From Candidatus Kaistia colombiensis (lineage in GTDB: Bacteria > Pseudomonadota > Alphaproteobacteria > Rhizobiales > Kaistiaceae): 64,000 nt of DNA. The notes beneath the pieces are model-generated. The model ran no database searches. It was not told where the DNA came from and saw only the letters and a list, made by a program, of their open reading frames with translations. Each line of letters opens with the position of its first letter. The first letter of the stretch is position 1. Of this stretch, positions 42,165-51,226 are shown piece by piece. The DNA lies in the NCBI GenBank assembly GCA_029203105.1, contig CP119318.1, positions 1,502,501 to 1,566,500 on the forward strand, in the 5' to 3' direction. Position numbers and translations under genes: made by a program.

Positions 42165-43090
42165 CTCGTGTCGCCCGCCAGCGTCGCCAGCGAGAACAGG
42201 TCCGCCGGCGTGTGCACGAGATCGACGAAAAAGCGGATGCCGACGCCCAGCACCAGAAGCGCCAGCATGGCGCGCAGCTGGTCGCCGCGCACATGTGCGC
42301 CGACGCGGGCGCCGAATTGCGCGCCGATGACGCCGCCGACCATCAGGATCAGTGCCAGCACACCGTCCACCGTGTGGTTGCTGGTCGATTGCAGCACGGT
42401 CGCCACCGCCATCGTGCCGGTCATCTGGATCAGCGAAGTGCCGATGACGATGTTGGTCGGCACGCGCAGCAGATAGATCAGCGCCGGCACCAGGATGAAG
42501 CCGCCGCCAATGCCGAGCAACGAACCCAGAATGCCGATGCCGACGCCGATGGCGATGATCGGGATGACGCTGACATAGAGCTTGGAGCGCTTGAAGCGCA
42601 TCTTGAACGGCAGGCCATGCGCCCAGTTGTGCTGGCCGGGCCGGCGCAGCGGCGCCGGGCGGCCGAGCCGCGCGTTGATCATGGCGCGGATCGACTCCGT
42701 CAGCATTAACCCGCCGACGAGGCCGAGGAAGGTCACGTAGCAGATGGCGATGACGAGATCGAGCTGGCCCCAGCGGCGCAGCAGGCTGAAGATGCCGACG
42801 CCGATCGACGAACCCAGGATACCCGAGGCGACCAGCACGCCGGCGAGCTTCACGTCGATCATCCGGCGGCGCCAGTAGATGATGGCGGCCGAGGCGGAGG
42901 AGGCGACCACCTGCGCGGTGGTGCTGGCGACGGCGACGGCGGGCGAGATGCCGGAAAAGATCAAGAGCGGCGTCAGCAGGAAGCCGCCGCCCACCCCGAA
43001 CAGGCCCGACAGAAAGCCGACGGCGCCCCCCATGCCGAGGATGATGAACATGTTCACCGGCAGTTCGGCTATGGGGAGGTAGATCTGCAC
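42161..43090 (-). CDS. TauE/SafE family sulfite exporter-like permease
   Basis: A 309-residue membrane protein with about eight hydrophobic segments. Both family signatures are seen: GAVGFLSGLFGVGGGFLLTPLLIFSGISPAVAVASTTAQVVASS near the start and GIGILGSLLGIGGGFILVPALIYLLRVPTNIVIGTSLIQ in the second half. Members export sulfite, sulfoacetate or similar anions. The start is a GTG without a strong ribosome site, so a slightly later start is possible. The 221 bases beyond it toward the PodJ-like gene hold nothing recognisable. Confidence 0.9.
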   Translation of the reverse strand: MQIYLPIAELPVNMFIILGMGGAVGFLSGLFGVGGGFLLTPLLIFSGISPAVAVASTTAQVVASSASAAIIYWRRRMIDVKLAGVLVASGILGSSIGVGIFSLLRRWGQLDLVIAICYVTFLGLVGGLMLTESIRAMINARLGRPAPLRRPGQHNWAHGLPFKMRFKRSKLYVSVIPIIAIGVGIGILGSLLGIGGGFILVPALIYLLRVPTNIVIGTSLIQMTGTMAVATVLQSTSNHTVDGVLALILMVGGVIGAQFGARVGAHVRGDQLRAMLALLVLGVGIRFFVDLVHTPADLFSLATLAGDTR

Positions 43091-43311
43091 GACGACAGAA
43101 CCGCTAGCGAAGGGTGGCGTGGAGGCAAGGGTCGAGGCGTGCCAAAGCTGACCGGAGGCCTTGTCGGACTTCCGCCCGGCACGGCCGTGCGTGGCGCCGC
43201 CGACGAGGCCATGACGAAGCGATAGCCAACTGGGCCGATAAAGCCGCTTGCACCTTCTCTGTCAACGCCTGATCCGGCGGCGCCGTCGAACGCGCGTGCG
43301 GTTCTTCCCCG

Positions 43312-46300
43312 TCAGCCGCGCGTTGCGGTACCTGCCTTTGTGTCGCGCATGGTCGTCTGCGGGCTTGTCTGCTTCCATTCCGGCTTGATTGCCGGCTCTG
43401 AATTGGCGGTGGTGTCGAGCGGCTTCGGCTTGAAGGTCTGCACGGCGGCGCGGGCGGCGGCGAGCGCGTCGGGCTTCATCGCCTTGGCGACTTCGTCGCG
43501 GCGCTTGCCGGCGTCGCGGTCGCCCTGCTGGGCGGCGAGCGCGAACCATTTGTAGGACTGCACGAGGTCGACACCGACGCCGAGCCCGCGGGCATAGAGC
43601 ACGCCGAGATTGTACTGGCTGTCGGCGACGTTGAGCGTGGCGGCCTGGGCAAAGTACTGCGCGGCGCGGACGTAGTCCGGCTCGGCGGTGGCGCCTTCGC
43701 TCAGCAGGACGGCAAGATTGTGCGCGGCGCGGGCGTTGCCCTGTTCGCTCGCCTTCACATACCAGGACTGGGCGGACGACAGGTCGCGCGGAACGCCTTC
43801 GCCGCGCTCATACAAGCTGCCGATCCGGTATTGTGCCAGCGCGAAGCCCGCCTTGGCCGAGCGTTCGTACCATTCGGCCGCGAGGCGCGCGTCCCGCGGC
43901 CCGCCATTGCTGCCATCGGCGAAGCGACGGGCGAATTCGAAGGCGGCGATCGGGTCGCCCTTGGCGGCGGCGGTCTCCAGGGCCGAGCCGGCCGCCGCCG
44001 CGTCGGAAATCGAGCTGGTGAAGCCCGATGCCGGCGGCGGATCGGTGGCGAGCGCCGCGATCTGGTTGTCGGCCGCGTCGGGCGGCGTGAAGGCCAGCGC
44101 GCTGGTGCCGTCGGCGGACGGGGCGACCATGGCATGCGGGGCGGGCGCTGGGGCGGAAGGGGTGACGTCCCGCGCGGGCTTGGCCGGAACGGAGCCGGTC
44201 GCGACCGGGTCGGTCGGGGTGGCTTCCTTCTGGGCCTGCCGGGAGGGCGGCGGCGTCAGCTGCATGGCGCCGATCGCCAGCACGATCGCGGCAATCGCCA
44301 GCACGATCGGCCGGCGGCGCGAACGAAGCGCGTCACCGATGCGGGAGAGCGTGCTCGGCCTGGCTTCGCCGTCTTCGGCGACGGCTTCGGCCGATTCGGC
44401 CTGCGCGGCCTGGGCGGCGCGGCGGGCGGCAGCGATGAAGTCAGCCTTGCGGTCGCCCGGACGGGCGGGCTGCGGCACTGTAGTCGCCTGGGTGCGGGCG
44501 ATGCTGGCATCGGGTTCGACGAAGGGCGGCAGGACGGGCTGGCCGGAGCCGGGCGCCAACGGGCGGTCGGCCTCGGGCAGGCCGAAGGCGAGTGAAGAGG
44601 CGGTTTCGCGCAGCTCGCGGCGGGAGGCGGGTGACGTGGCCAGCGGGCCTGGGCCCGTCTCGTCGAATTCCAGCTGCGCGATGCGGTTCACGACCTTGGC
44701 GAGCGTGTTGTGCACGGCCTCCAGAGTGTCATGCGTCTGCCGGTCGGAGCGCGTCGCCGCCTCCTGCAACTGGCGCAGGTCTTCGCGCAGTCCCTGGATC
44801 AGCGCGTCGTCATTGCGGGCCGGCAGGGCGCCCGCGAACTCGCGGAAGGTCGACCGCGCGGCGTCGCGGGCCGCCTCGATCGTGTCCTGACGGCTATTGC
44901 CGATCAGGAGCTGCAGCCGGTCGAGGTTTTCCTCGACGCGCCCGAACGCATCGGTGCCGGGCAGGGCGGAGAACTGCTCGGCGAGCGCGCCGACCTGGGC
45001 CTCGAGCTGGGCCAGCGCCTGGCTGTCGTCCTGGCGCGTGGTCGCGTCGAGCCGCCGCACCAGCGCCTGCATCTGTTCCTCGATGGCGTCGAAGCGGCTC
45101 GGGCGGGCGAAATCCTCGCGAAGCTGCGAGATCTCGCTGCGCAGGCCGTCCAGAGCGTCAGGCGTAGCCGGGGCCCGCAGCGTCGGCAGCTCGGCGAGCG
45201 CGTCGAAGCGGCCGGCCAACGCATCGATCCGGTCCTCGAGCCGCGACAGCGCAGTTGAATCGAGGCCGACCGGGCGCGGGTCGATGTCGTCGATGGTCGA
45301 ACGGATGCCGGCGATCTGCTTTTCCAGCCGGATCAGCGCCAGCGGATCTGCGCCGCGCGAAAGACCGTCCATGTCGCGGCGCAGCGCGTCGATCTCGCGC
45401 TCGAGGCTGGAAAAGTCGACGGGCGGCGCTGGCCGCGCCGCCAGCGTGTCGATGGCGGCGTGCAAGCTGGAGATCTGCCGCTCGACGGCGGCGCTGACCG
45501 CGTCGGAACGGGAGATCGACAGCGAGGCGACGGCGTTGCGGATGTCTTCCAGCTCGGTCTCGACCTCGCGCGATGGCGCGACGGTCTCGATCGAATTGGC
45601 CAATTGAGCGATCTCGTGCGCCAGCCGGTCGAAGCGGTCGGTCTCGGGTTCGCGACGGACGATATCGTCCAGCCGTTCGATGATGTGGCCGTAGCCGGAC
45701 TCGATGCTGGCGAGTGTCGTCTCGCGGGCGGCGAGATGCAGCGACTGGCGGATCTCGGCAAGGTCTTGCCGCAGCAGGGCGATCGCGTCCGTTTCGGCAG
45801 CCTTGGGGCTCGTCAGTGCCTCCATGCGGGCGGCCAGCTCGTTCTTGAGTGTCTGGCCGGCGTCGTCATTGCGGCGTGCTTCGGCGCTGACACGCCTGGC
45901 GAGCAGGGCAATGTCGTCGCGGAGCGCCGCGATGGCGTCCTCGATCGCGATCGCGTCAAAATGGTTGGCCGGCGCGCTCGCCTCGTGATCGATCGCCTTC
46001 TGCCGGCTGGAGATCTCGGCGATCGCCGCCTGCAAGCTGCTCAGCGTCTCGCGCGGGCGGGCCGGCTCCGCGACCGGGACAGCCCGGGAGGCGGCAGGTT
46101 GGGCCGGGGCTGCCGGAGCGGGAGCCTCCTTGGCGGCGGCGAGCTGGGAGGCGATGGCGGCGAGCCGCGTCTCGATCCCGCTCAGTCGTTCGGACTGGCG
46201 GTCATCAAGCTGGCGACCGAGCGCGTCGAAGCGGCCCTCGAGCGAGCTGCGCGGATCCGGATCGCTCTTGACCGGCGCGGACGTGAAGGTCGGGGCGGGC

Positions 46301-46518
46301 GCGACGGCCTGCTGGAGGTCGCGCCGGATCGGTGGACGCATGGCGGCGCCCTCCATGACCTCGATCTGCTGGGAGAGGCTGTCGACGAGGGCCGATAGCG
46401 CCGCCAGCCGCTCGGCACCGTCCGGCTCCGCACGGCGCGTGAACTCGGCCGCAGAACGCGGCGGCACGTCCGAGCCCGATTGGCTCGCTCCATAGCCTGA
46501 CCTGCTGCCTGTCTTCAT
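43312..46518 (-). CDS. PodJ-like polar localization factor, coiled-coil with Sel1 repeats
   Basis: A 1068-residue membrane protein. Residues 1-700 are cytoplasmic, rich in Ala/Asp/Glu/Arg and predicted coiled coil (many heptads such as ALSALVDSLSQQIEVMEG). One transmembrane helix lies at about 735-752 (PIVLAIAAIVLAIGAMQL). The periplasmic part is low-complexity Pro/Ala, followed by about four Sel1 repeats at 850-1010 (RLAAEWYERSAKAGFALAQYRIGSLYERGEGVPRDLSSAQSWY). PodJ places polar machinery in Caulobacter and rhizobia. No C-terminal peptidoglycan-binding domain is seen, unlike standard PodJ. The ATG at 46518 has GGAAG upstream, and a CtrA-like site lies in its promoter region. Confidence 0.8.
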   Translation of the reverse strand: MKTGSRSGYGASQSGSDVPPRSAAEFTRRAEPDGAERLAALSALVDSLSQQIEVMEGAAMRPPIRRDLQQAVAPAPTFTSAPVKSDPDPRSSLEGRFDALGRQLDDRQSERLSGIETRLAAIASQLAAAKEAPAPAAPAQPAASRAVPVAEPARPRETLSSLQAAIAEISSRQKAIDHEASAPANHFDAIAIEDAIAALRDDIALLARRVSAEARRNDDAGQTLKNELAARMEALTSPKAAETDAIALLRQDLAEIRQSLHLAARETTLASIESGYGHIIERLDDIVRREPETDRFDRLAHEIAQLANSIETVAPSREVETELEDIRNAVASLSISRSDAVSAAVERQISSLHAAIDTLAARPAPPVDFSSLEREIDALRRDMDGLSRGADPLALIRLEKQIAGIRSTIDDIDPRPVGLDSTALSRLEDRIDALAGRFDALAELPTLRAPATPDALDGLRSEISQLREDFARPSRFDAIEEQMQALVRRLDATTRQDDSQALAQLEAQVGALAEQFSALPGTDAFGRVEENLDRLQLLIGNSRQDTIEAARDAARSTFREFAGALPARNDDALIQGLREDLRQLQEAATRSDRQTHDTLEAVHNTLAKVVNRIAQLEFDETGPGPLATSPASRRELRETASSLAFGLPEADRPLAPGSGQPVLPPFVEPDASIARTQATTVPQPARPGDRKADFIAAARRAAQAAQAESAEAVAEDGEARPSTLSRIGDALRSRRRPIVLAIAAIVLAIGAMQLTPPPSRQAQKEATPTDPVATGSVPAKPARDVTPSAPAPAPHAMVAPSADGTSALAFTPPDAADNQIAALATDPPPASGFTSSISDAAAAGSALETAAAKGDPIAAFEFARRFADGSNGGPRDARLAAEWYERSAKAGFALAQYRIGSLYERGEGVPRDLSSAQSWYVKASEQGNARAAHNLAVLLSEGATAEPDYVRAAQYFAQAATLNVADSQYNLGVLYARGLGVGVDLVQSYKWFALAAQQGDRDAGKRRDEVAKAMKPDALAAARAAVQTFKPKPLDTTANSEPAIKPEWKQTSPQTTMRDTKAGTATRG

Positions 46519-46650
46519 GACTTCCAACCCCTGGATGCCCGGACCATCGGCATCGTCCCCGTTTCAGCCGTCTCGCCGCGCCGTCGCAAACCGGCTGCAG
46601 CGTCGCGTGATTCCACTCCCGCGTGTTCCTAGAGATTCGGTGCAGCATGG

Positions 46651-46665
46651 TAAACAACGGGTTAA
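46651..46665. promoter_or_regulatory. Candidate CtrA-binding site
   Basis: TAAA-CAACGGG-TTAA matches the CtrA consensus TTAA-N7-TTAA at seven of eight positions. It lies 133 bases upstream of the PodJ-like start. The podJ gene of Caulobacter is under cell-cycle control involving CtrA, which fits. A single near-match can arise by chance. Confidence 0.5.
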
Positions 46666-46801
46666 CCGGCCGAGCATTCCTCAACGCTTCGGTAAGGAGG
46701 TTTAACCAATTCCTCCGGATTGCGCGCTTTCGCCGCGCGCGCGGCCATTTTTGAAGCCCCACTTAACAGTTATGAGGAAGGAGATTTCCGTTAGGTGACG
46801 A

Positions 46802-46813
46802 TAAAGCGCTTTA
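46802..46813. promoter_or_regulatory. 12-base palindrome upstream of the MerR gene
   Basis: TAAAGCGCTTTA is a perfect inverted repeat, about 97 bases upstream of the MerR start and on the MerR side of the divergent region. It may be an operator for autoregulation, although MerR operators are usually longer. Confidence 0.35.
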
Positions 46814-46909
46814 CCTGACGCAGCGACACTTGCATGACTGAGGAAGGCATTTCGGCGGACGCAACGTTGGCCGCCGCGCTTCGAGACGATCAAGAATAAG
46901 GATGACAAG

Positions 46910-47368
46910 ATGAGCATGGCCCAACTTGCGGGGATTTCCCGCGACGACATCGATGGTGCCGGCGCCTCTGATGGCAACAAGCAGACCACCTTCACCATCG
47001 GCGACCTGTCGCGTGAATTCGATGTCACGTTGCGCACGCTGCGCTTCTACGAGGACAAGGCCCTTCTCAACCCCCGGCGGGAAGGCCTGAACCGGATCTA
47101 TTCGCGCCGCGACCGTTCGCGCCTCAAGCTGGTGCTGATGGGCAAGAAGGTCGGCTTCTCGCTGACCGAGATCAAGGAGATGCTCGATCTCTACGATCTG
47201 AAGGATGGCCAGGTGCTGCAGATGCGGCTGGCGCTTCGCAAGTTCAATGAGCAGATCGACGTGCTGGAGCGCCAGAAGGTCGATATCGAGCAGGCGCTCG
47301 ATGAATTGCGCCGCACGGTCGATGTTGTCGCGGGTCTGCTCCGCCAGAAGGAAGCCGGCGCCGCCTGA
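46910..47368 (+). CDS. MerR family transcriptional regulator
   Basis: A 152-residue regulator. The winged helix begins at about residue 28 (FTIGDLSREFDVTLRTLRFYEDKALLNPRREGLNRIYSRRDRSRLKLVLMGKKVGFSLTEIKEML). A long dimerisation helix follows (QMRLALRKFNEQIDVLERQKVDIEQALDELRR). There is no C-terminal metal or ligand cysteine motif. The sequence resembles the LiuR group, which controls branched-chain amino acid and fatty acid degradation in proteobacteria, but no target gene adjoins it. An AAGGA site lies eight bases upstream of the ATG. Confidence 0.88.
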   Translation: MSMAQLAGISRDDIDGAGASDGNKQTTFTIGDLSREFDVTLRTLRFYEDKALLNPRREGLNRIYSRRDRSRLKLVLMGKKVGFSLTEIKEMLDLYDLKDGQVLQMRLALRKFNEQIDVLERQKVDIEQALDELRRTVDVVAGLLRQKEAGAA

Positions 47369-47562
47369 GCGTCGAACGAGGTTGGCTGGCTGCGCCGCTC
47401 CGGCGGCGCGCCATCGAGGTCGGTGCCCGGAAATCTCCTCCCGCGGGCGCCGGCCTTGTCTTTCCCGGATCGAGCCGGCCCCACCAAGCCGGGTTCGCTC
47501 CATCTCGCTCCCGTGCTATGGTCCCGGCGGGGCCATACGGGGCGAGATCAGGGAGGAAGCCG

Positions 47563-48123
47563 ATGCGGATCATCCTTACCCTAGTACGCATGGGAGAGGG
47601 CTCGCGGCGGCGACCGGGTCTCCACGCCGGACTGATCCTCGGCTTGCTGGCTCTGGCGCCGGCGGGCCTGGCCCATGCGCAATCGGCCGAAACCGCCCAG
47701 AGTTCCCAGACTGCTCCCGTCTCGCCCGCCTCCGACAGCGCCGGCGTCGGTCGCTACACCATGGTGCCGGCCGAAGGCGGCTTTGTCCGCCTCGATACGC
47801 AGACCGGCACGGTCTCGCATTGCCGGCGCGGCGACGCGGCCGCCGGCTCGGTCTGGACCTGCGCCGCCATCCCCGAAAACGTCCTGTCCAGCCCGGACCC
47901 GACCGTCGCTCTCTCCGGCAAGGTCGATGCGCTCGAGCGCGAAGTGGCCACGCTGCGCGGCCGCCTCGACGCGGTCGATGGCGAGCTGAAGGCGAAGGGG
48001 ATCGCCCGGTCGTCCGGGGATCCGGAACTCGACCGTGCGCTTAACTTCAGCGAGGAGCTGATGAACCGCTTCTTCGGCATGGTGCGCGAGATGAAGCGCG
48101 AGGCGGACGGGGACAAGACCTGA
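47563..48123 (+). CDS. Exported hypothetical protein with coiled-coil segment (186 aa)
   Basis: A 186-residue protein. The ATG at 47563 has GGGAGGAAG upstream; an in-frame extension to 47518 is less likely. A signal peptide runs to about residue 40, ending GLAHAQS. The middle has VGRYTMVPAEGGFVRLDTQTGTVSHCRRG and VWTCAAIPEN, a WxC motif common in small Rhizobiales periplasmic proteins. Residues 115-150 form a coiled coil (KVDALEREVATLRGRLDAVDGELKAKG). No function is known. The 194 bases after the MerR gene hold nothing recognisable. Confidence 0.72.
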   Translation: MRIILTLVRMGEGSRRRPGLHAGLILGLLALAPAGLAHAQSAETAQSSQTAPVSPASDSAGVGRYTMVPAEGGFVRLDTQTGTVSHCRRGDAAAGSVWTCAAIPENVLSSPDPTVALSGKVDALEREVATLRGRLDAVDGELKAKGIARSSGDPELDRALNFSEELMNRFFGMVREMKREADGDKT

Positions 48124-48160
48124 GCCCGCCGCCGTCTGCCGCGCGGATTGCTTCGCGCGG

Positions 48161-49135
48161 TTACCGTGTCTTGAACCGCTCGGTCGCCGAGATCAGTTCA
48201 TGGATGTTGCCGGGCTCCGACATCGCGTGCCCGGCATCCGGGACGATGTGAAGCTCGGCCTTCGGCCAGACCTTCGACAGGTCCCACGCGATCGCCGCCG
48301 GGGTGCAGAGGTCGTAGCGGCCATGCACGATGACGCCGGGAATATCGGCAAGGCGTTCGGCGTGGGCGAGAAGATGGTCGTCGCGGTCGAAGAAGCCCCT
48401 GTTGATGAAATAATGGGCCTCGATGCGGGCAAAGGCGAGCGCGTAGTACGGCGAGCCGAAGGCCGAGACGCGCAGCGGATCCGGCAGTAGCGATAGCGCA
48501 TTGCCCTCCCACATCGCCCAGGTCCGCGCGAACCGGGTCTGCGAGGCCTCGTCGCCGGTGGTGAGGCGGCGGTGGTAGGCCGCGATCATGTCGTGACGTT
48601 CGTCTTCCGGGATCGGCGCCTGATAGGTTTCAAAGGCTTCTGGGAGCAGCCAGGACGCACCCTCCTGGTAGAACCAGCCGAGCTCGCGCTGGCGCAGCGT
48701 GAAGATGCCGCGCAGCACCAGCTCGCTGACGCGCTCGGGATGGGTTTCCGCATAGGCGAGCGCCAGGCAAGAGCCCCAGGAACCGCCGAGCAATTGCCAT
48801 TTGTCGATGCCGAGATGGGTCCGGATCCGCTCCATGTCGGCGACGAGGTCCCAGGTCGTGTTCTCGCGCAGCTCGGCATGCGGAGTCGAGCGGCCGCAGC
48901 CGCGCTGGTCGAACAGGATGATCCGGTAGGCCTCGGGATCGTGGTAGCGGCGCATGTTGGGGCCGCATCCGGCGCCGGGGCCACCATGCACCATCAGCAC
49001 GGGCTTGCCGTTCGGATTGCCGCATTCCTCGACATGGATCTCGTGCAGGTCCGAAACCTTGAGCCGATGGACGGCATGAGGCTCGATGGCGGGAAAGAGC
49101 TGCAGGCGAGTCTGGGCAAATGAATCGGGGGGCAT
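48161..49135 (-). CDS. pip: Proline iminopeptidase
   Basis: A 324-residue alpha/beta hydrolase of the S33 family that releases N-terminal proline from peptides. Blocks are LMVHGGPGAGCGPNMRRYHDPE (oxyanion HGGPG), DQRGCGRSTPHAELRENTTWDLVADMERIR, the nucleophile in LLGGSWGSCLALAYAE, the acid in IVHGRYDLCTP, and the final His in DAGHAMSEP. The ATG at 49135 has CGGAG upstream. It starts one base beyond the stop of the SSS-type transporter, forming a two-gene operon that may link uptake to peptide or proline use. Confidence 0.94.
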   Translation of the reverse strand: MPPDSFAQTRLQLFPAIEPHAVHRLKVSDLHEIHVEECGNPNGKPVLMVHGGPGAGCGPNMRRYHDPEAYRIILFDQRGCGRSTPHAELRENTTWDLVADMERIRTHLGIDKWQLLGGSWGSCLALAYAETHPERVSELVLRGIFTLRQRELGWFYQEGASWLLPEAFETYQAPIPEDERHDMIAAYHRRLTTGDEASQTRFARTWAMWEGNALSLLPDPLRVSAFGSPYYALAFARIEAHYFINRGFFDRDDHLLAHAERLADIPGVIVHGRYDLCTPAAIAWDLSKVWPKAELHIVPDAGHAMSEPGNIHELISATERFKTR

Positions 49136-49136
49136 T

Positions 49137-50960
49137 TCAAACTCCGGGGAGGCGGCGGATCGGTCGGGTTGTCCCGGGCGTGGGGCTCTCGATCTCCGGG
49201 AAAGGTCCGAACATGGGGACATTGGCAGGCTGCGGTGCCGGCACCGCCGGGCTTTCCAGCTCGTCGCGCACCGGTTCGGCCGCAGCCGCGGCCGCGGCGG
49301 CGGCTGGAGCAGGCGCTGGTACTGGGATTGGGAGACGCGTGCGCCGGGCGGCGATTTCCCGCCTCAGTCGTCGCGCCAGATATCGCAGGCGCAGCCAGAG
49401 CAGACGCCATTGCACGCCGGGCAGTATCGATACGGCGAGCAGCGTCGCCAGTCCGCAGCAGAGGCCGATCAGACCCGAGAGTCCGACCGGCAGGCCGAAC
49501 CACCCTGTCGGACCGAGAACGGTGGGCGTCACCGTGCCCATGCCGAGATAGGCGCCGGAGAATTCCGGCGCGAAACGGGCGAGGAGCACGTCGGCGACGG
49601 TCAGCCAGAGTCCGACCGCGATGGCGACGACGACGGCGGTCCGCGTCGCGGCGGCCAACCGCCATCCGACCAGCAAGACCGGGCCAAGGCTCGCGGCGGC
49701 GATCGATAGCGATACGCCGGCCAGCATCGCAACGCTGCCGAGCGCCAGCCGATTGATGCCGAGGATCGCGGCGATGACGAGGATCATGCCGAGACGGGCG
49801 ACGAAGATGCGGCGCCCGGCGGGTGCCCTTCTCTCGATGATGCCGCCATAGAGATCATGGCCCAGGGCCGTCGCCGCCGTCGCGAGCGCCATGGCGATGG
49901 TGATCAGCGCCGCGGAGAGCAATCCGCCGATCAGCAGCACGGCCGGCATGGCGGAAAGACCGACGCGGTTGGGAAAGCTGACGACGAGGCCAAGCGGATC
50001 GCTGGCGGCGTCGACGCCGGCCAGCCGGCCATAGACTGCGTAGCTCGGCGCGGCCAGCAGGATGGCCGCGGCGAAGGCGACGCCCAGCAGAAGATGCCGC
50101 CGCGCCGGTCGCTTGTCCGACGCCGTCCAGGCGGGAAACAACAGCGACGGCATCACGGCGACGCCGACCACCAGCGAGATCGCGAAGGCGAGGATGACGA
50201 AATTGGGAATCCGCGTCGCCATTGTCAGCGTCCCGGGCTCGACCAGGCCGATCCACGGCATGGGCAGCCAGGTCTCGTCCAGCGATACGGCGGCGACGGG
50301 AACGAGATAGGACAGCGCCACGATCGGACCGAGCACGGCGGCGAGAGCGATCGCGGCGCGCAGACCGCCGGCGATGCAGCCGATCGCAACGAGTCCGAGG
50401 ATGACGTCTTCCGTCAGGCGCGGCGACAAGCCGAGCATGCGCGAGGCGACCGTGCCGGCAAGTGTCGTTTCGGCGGCAAGGAGCGGCAGGAGCGTCAGCA
50501 CGATGGCAAGCGCGGTCAGCGCCCGCGTCGGCGCGCCGAATTTGGCACCGAGAGCCTCGGCCAGCGTCGTCGTCTGCATGGCGCGTAGCGCTGGCGCCAC
50601 AACGAGGCTGGCGAGGGCCAGGCCGATCACGAAGGCGGCGATCAGCACGAGGCCGCGTCCGCCGCCGAGCGCCGTCCCGACCGGACCGGCGACCAGCACG
50701 ACGGTCGAGAGGGCCGTTCCGCCGAGCGCCCAGCCGACGCCGGACGAATGGATATTGCCGCCGCGCAGGATGTCGTCGAAATCGAGCGATCGCATCGCCA
50801 CGGCCACCACCGCGGCGATTGCCAGCGGCACGATCGGGAACAGCGCCGGCAATACGGGCCATGCGCCGAAGCGATCGAGCGCGTCGACCAGCCCGAGGCT
50901 TGCCAGCACGACGATCATCGCGATCGTCATCATCGTTCCGAGGCGTACTTCTCCGGCCAC
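49137..50960 (-). CDS. Sodium:solute symporter (SSS) family-like transporter
   Basis: A 607-residue membrane protein with about 13-14 hydrophobic helices. It shows the SSS layout with DFDDILRGGNIHSSGVGWALGGTALSTVVLV near the start, AMQTTTLAEALGAKFGA, and the later helix pair SALITIAMALATAATALGHDLYG. The tail from about residue 540 is cytoplasmic and basic, with a Pro/Ala run (IPVPAPAPAAAAAAAAAE). Members carry acetate, proline, pyruvate or similar solutes with Na+; the substrate is unclear. The GTG start has AGAGG upstream. Proline iminopeptidase follows immediately, so proline or peptide products are plausible substrates. Confidence 0.82.
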   Translation of the reverse strand: MAGEVRLGTMMTIAMIVVLASLGLVDALDRFGAWPVLPALFPIVPLAIAAVVAVAMRSLDFDDILRGGNIHSSGVGWALGGTALSTVVLVAGPVGTALGGGRGLVLIAAFVIGLALASLVVAPALRAMQTTTLAEALGAKFGAPTRALTALAIVLTLLPLLAAETTLAGTVASRMLGLSPRLTEDVILGLVAIGCIAGGLRAAIALAAVLGPIVALSYLVPVAAVSLDETWLPMPWIGLVEPGTLTMATRIPNFVILAFAISLVVGVAVMPSLLFPAWTASDKRPARRHLLLGVAFAAAILLAAPSYAVYGRLAGVDAASDPLGLVVSFPNRVGLSAMPAVLLIGGLLSAALITIAMALATAATALGHDLYGGIIERRAPAGRRIFVARLGMILVIAAILGINRLALGSVAMLAGVSLSIAAASLGPVLLVGWRLAAATRTAVVVAIAVGLWLTVADVLLARFAPEFSGAYLGMGTVTPTVLGPTGWFGLPVGLSGLIGLCCGLATLLAVSILPGVQWRLLWLRLRYLARRLRREIAARRTRLPIPVPAPAPAAAAAAAAAEPVRDELESPAVPAPQPANVPMFGPFPEIESPTPGTTRPIRRLPGV

Positions 50961-51063
50961 GCGAGCCTCTCTGTCCTGTCCGCCGGCGGATCGGACAGGA
51001 GCCCGCCCGCCTTGTCAATGCGCGCAGGTCTCGACAGGCGGCGGGTCGCCGGTTCGATCTCTT

Positions 51064-51096
51064 TTCAAGCTTGTTCCGAATATATCCTTCAAGCTT
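51064..51096. promoter_or_regulatory. Two direct TTCAAGCTT sequences upstream of arcD
   Basis: TTCAAGCTT occurs at 51064-51072 and again at 51088-51096, spaced 24 bases apart, close to two turns of the helix. They are in the 266-base gap upstream of arcD and of the divergent SSS gene. The pair might bind a regulator of arginine genes. I do not recognise the motif and see no FNR- or ArgR-type site. Confidence 0.3.
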
Positions 51097-51226
51097 ACGT
51101 AGCGGATGTGTAGGTTGTCCATAATCGGAACGGCAAGAATGGGCGCGGGATTTCTGGCTCATGTCTCCGTCCCATGAAGGAGCATAAGGTCTGTAAGTAT
51201 CGGCGAGTTTCTGGGAGGGGAACGCG

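Larger units (their letters stand above)
46519..46909. promoter_or_regulatory. Divergent control region of the PodJ-like and MerR genes
   Basis: A 391-base non-coding gap. It contains a CtrA-like box at 46651-46665, further TTTAACC and CTTAAC sequences at about 46690-46770, and a perfect palindrome TAAAGCGCTTTA at 46802-46813. GC content falls in the middle. I see no ORF with a ribosome site, so it appears to be promoter sequence for both directions. Confidence 0.5.
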
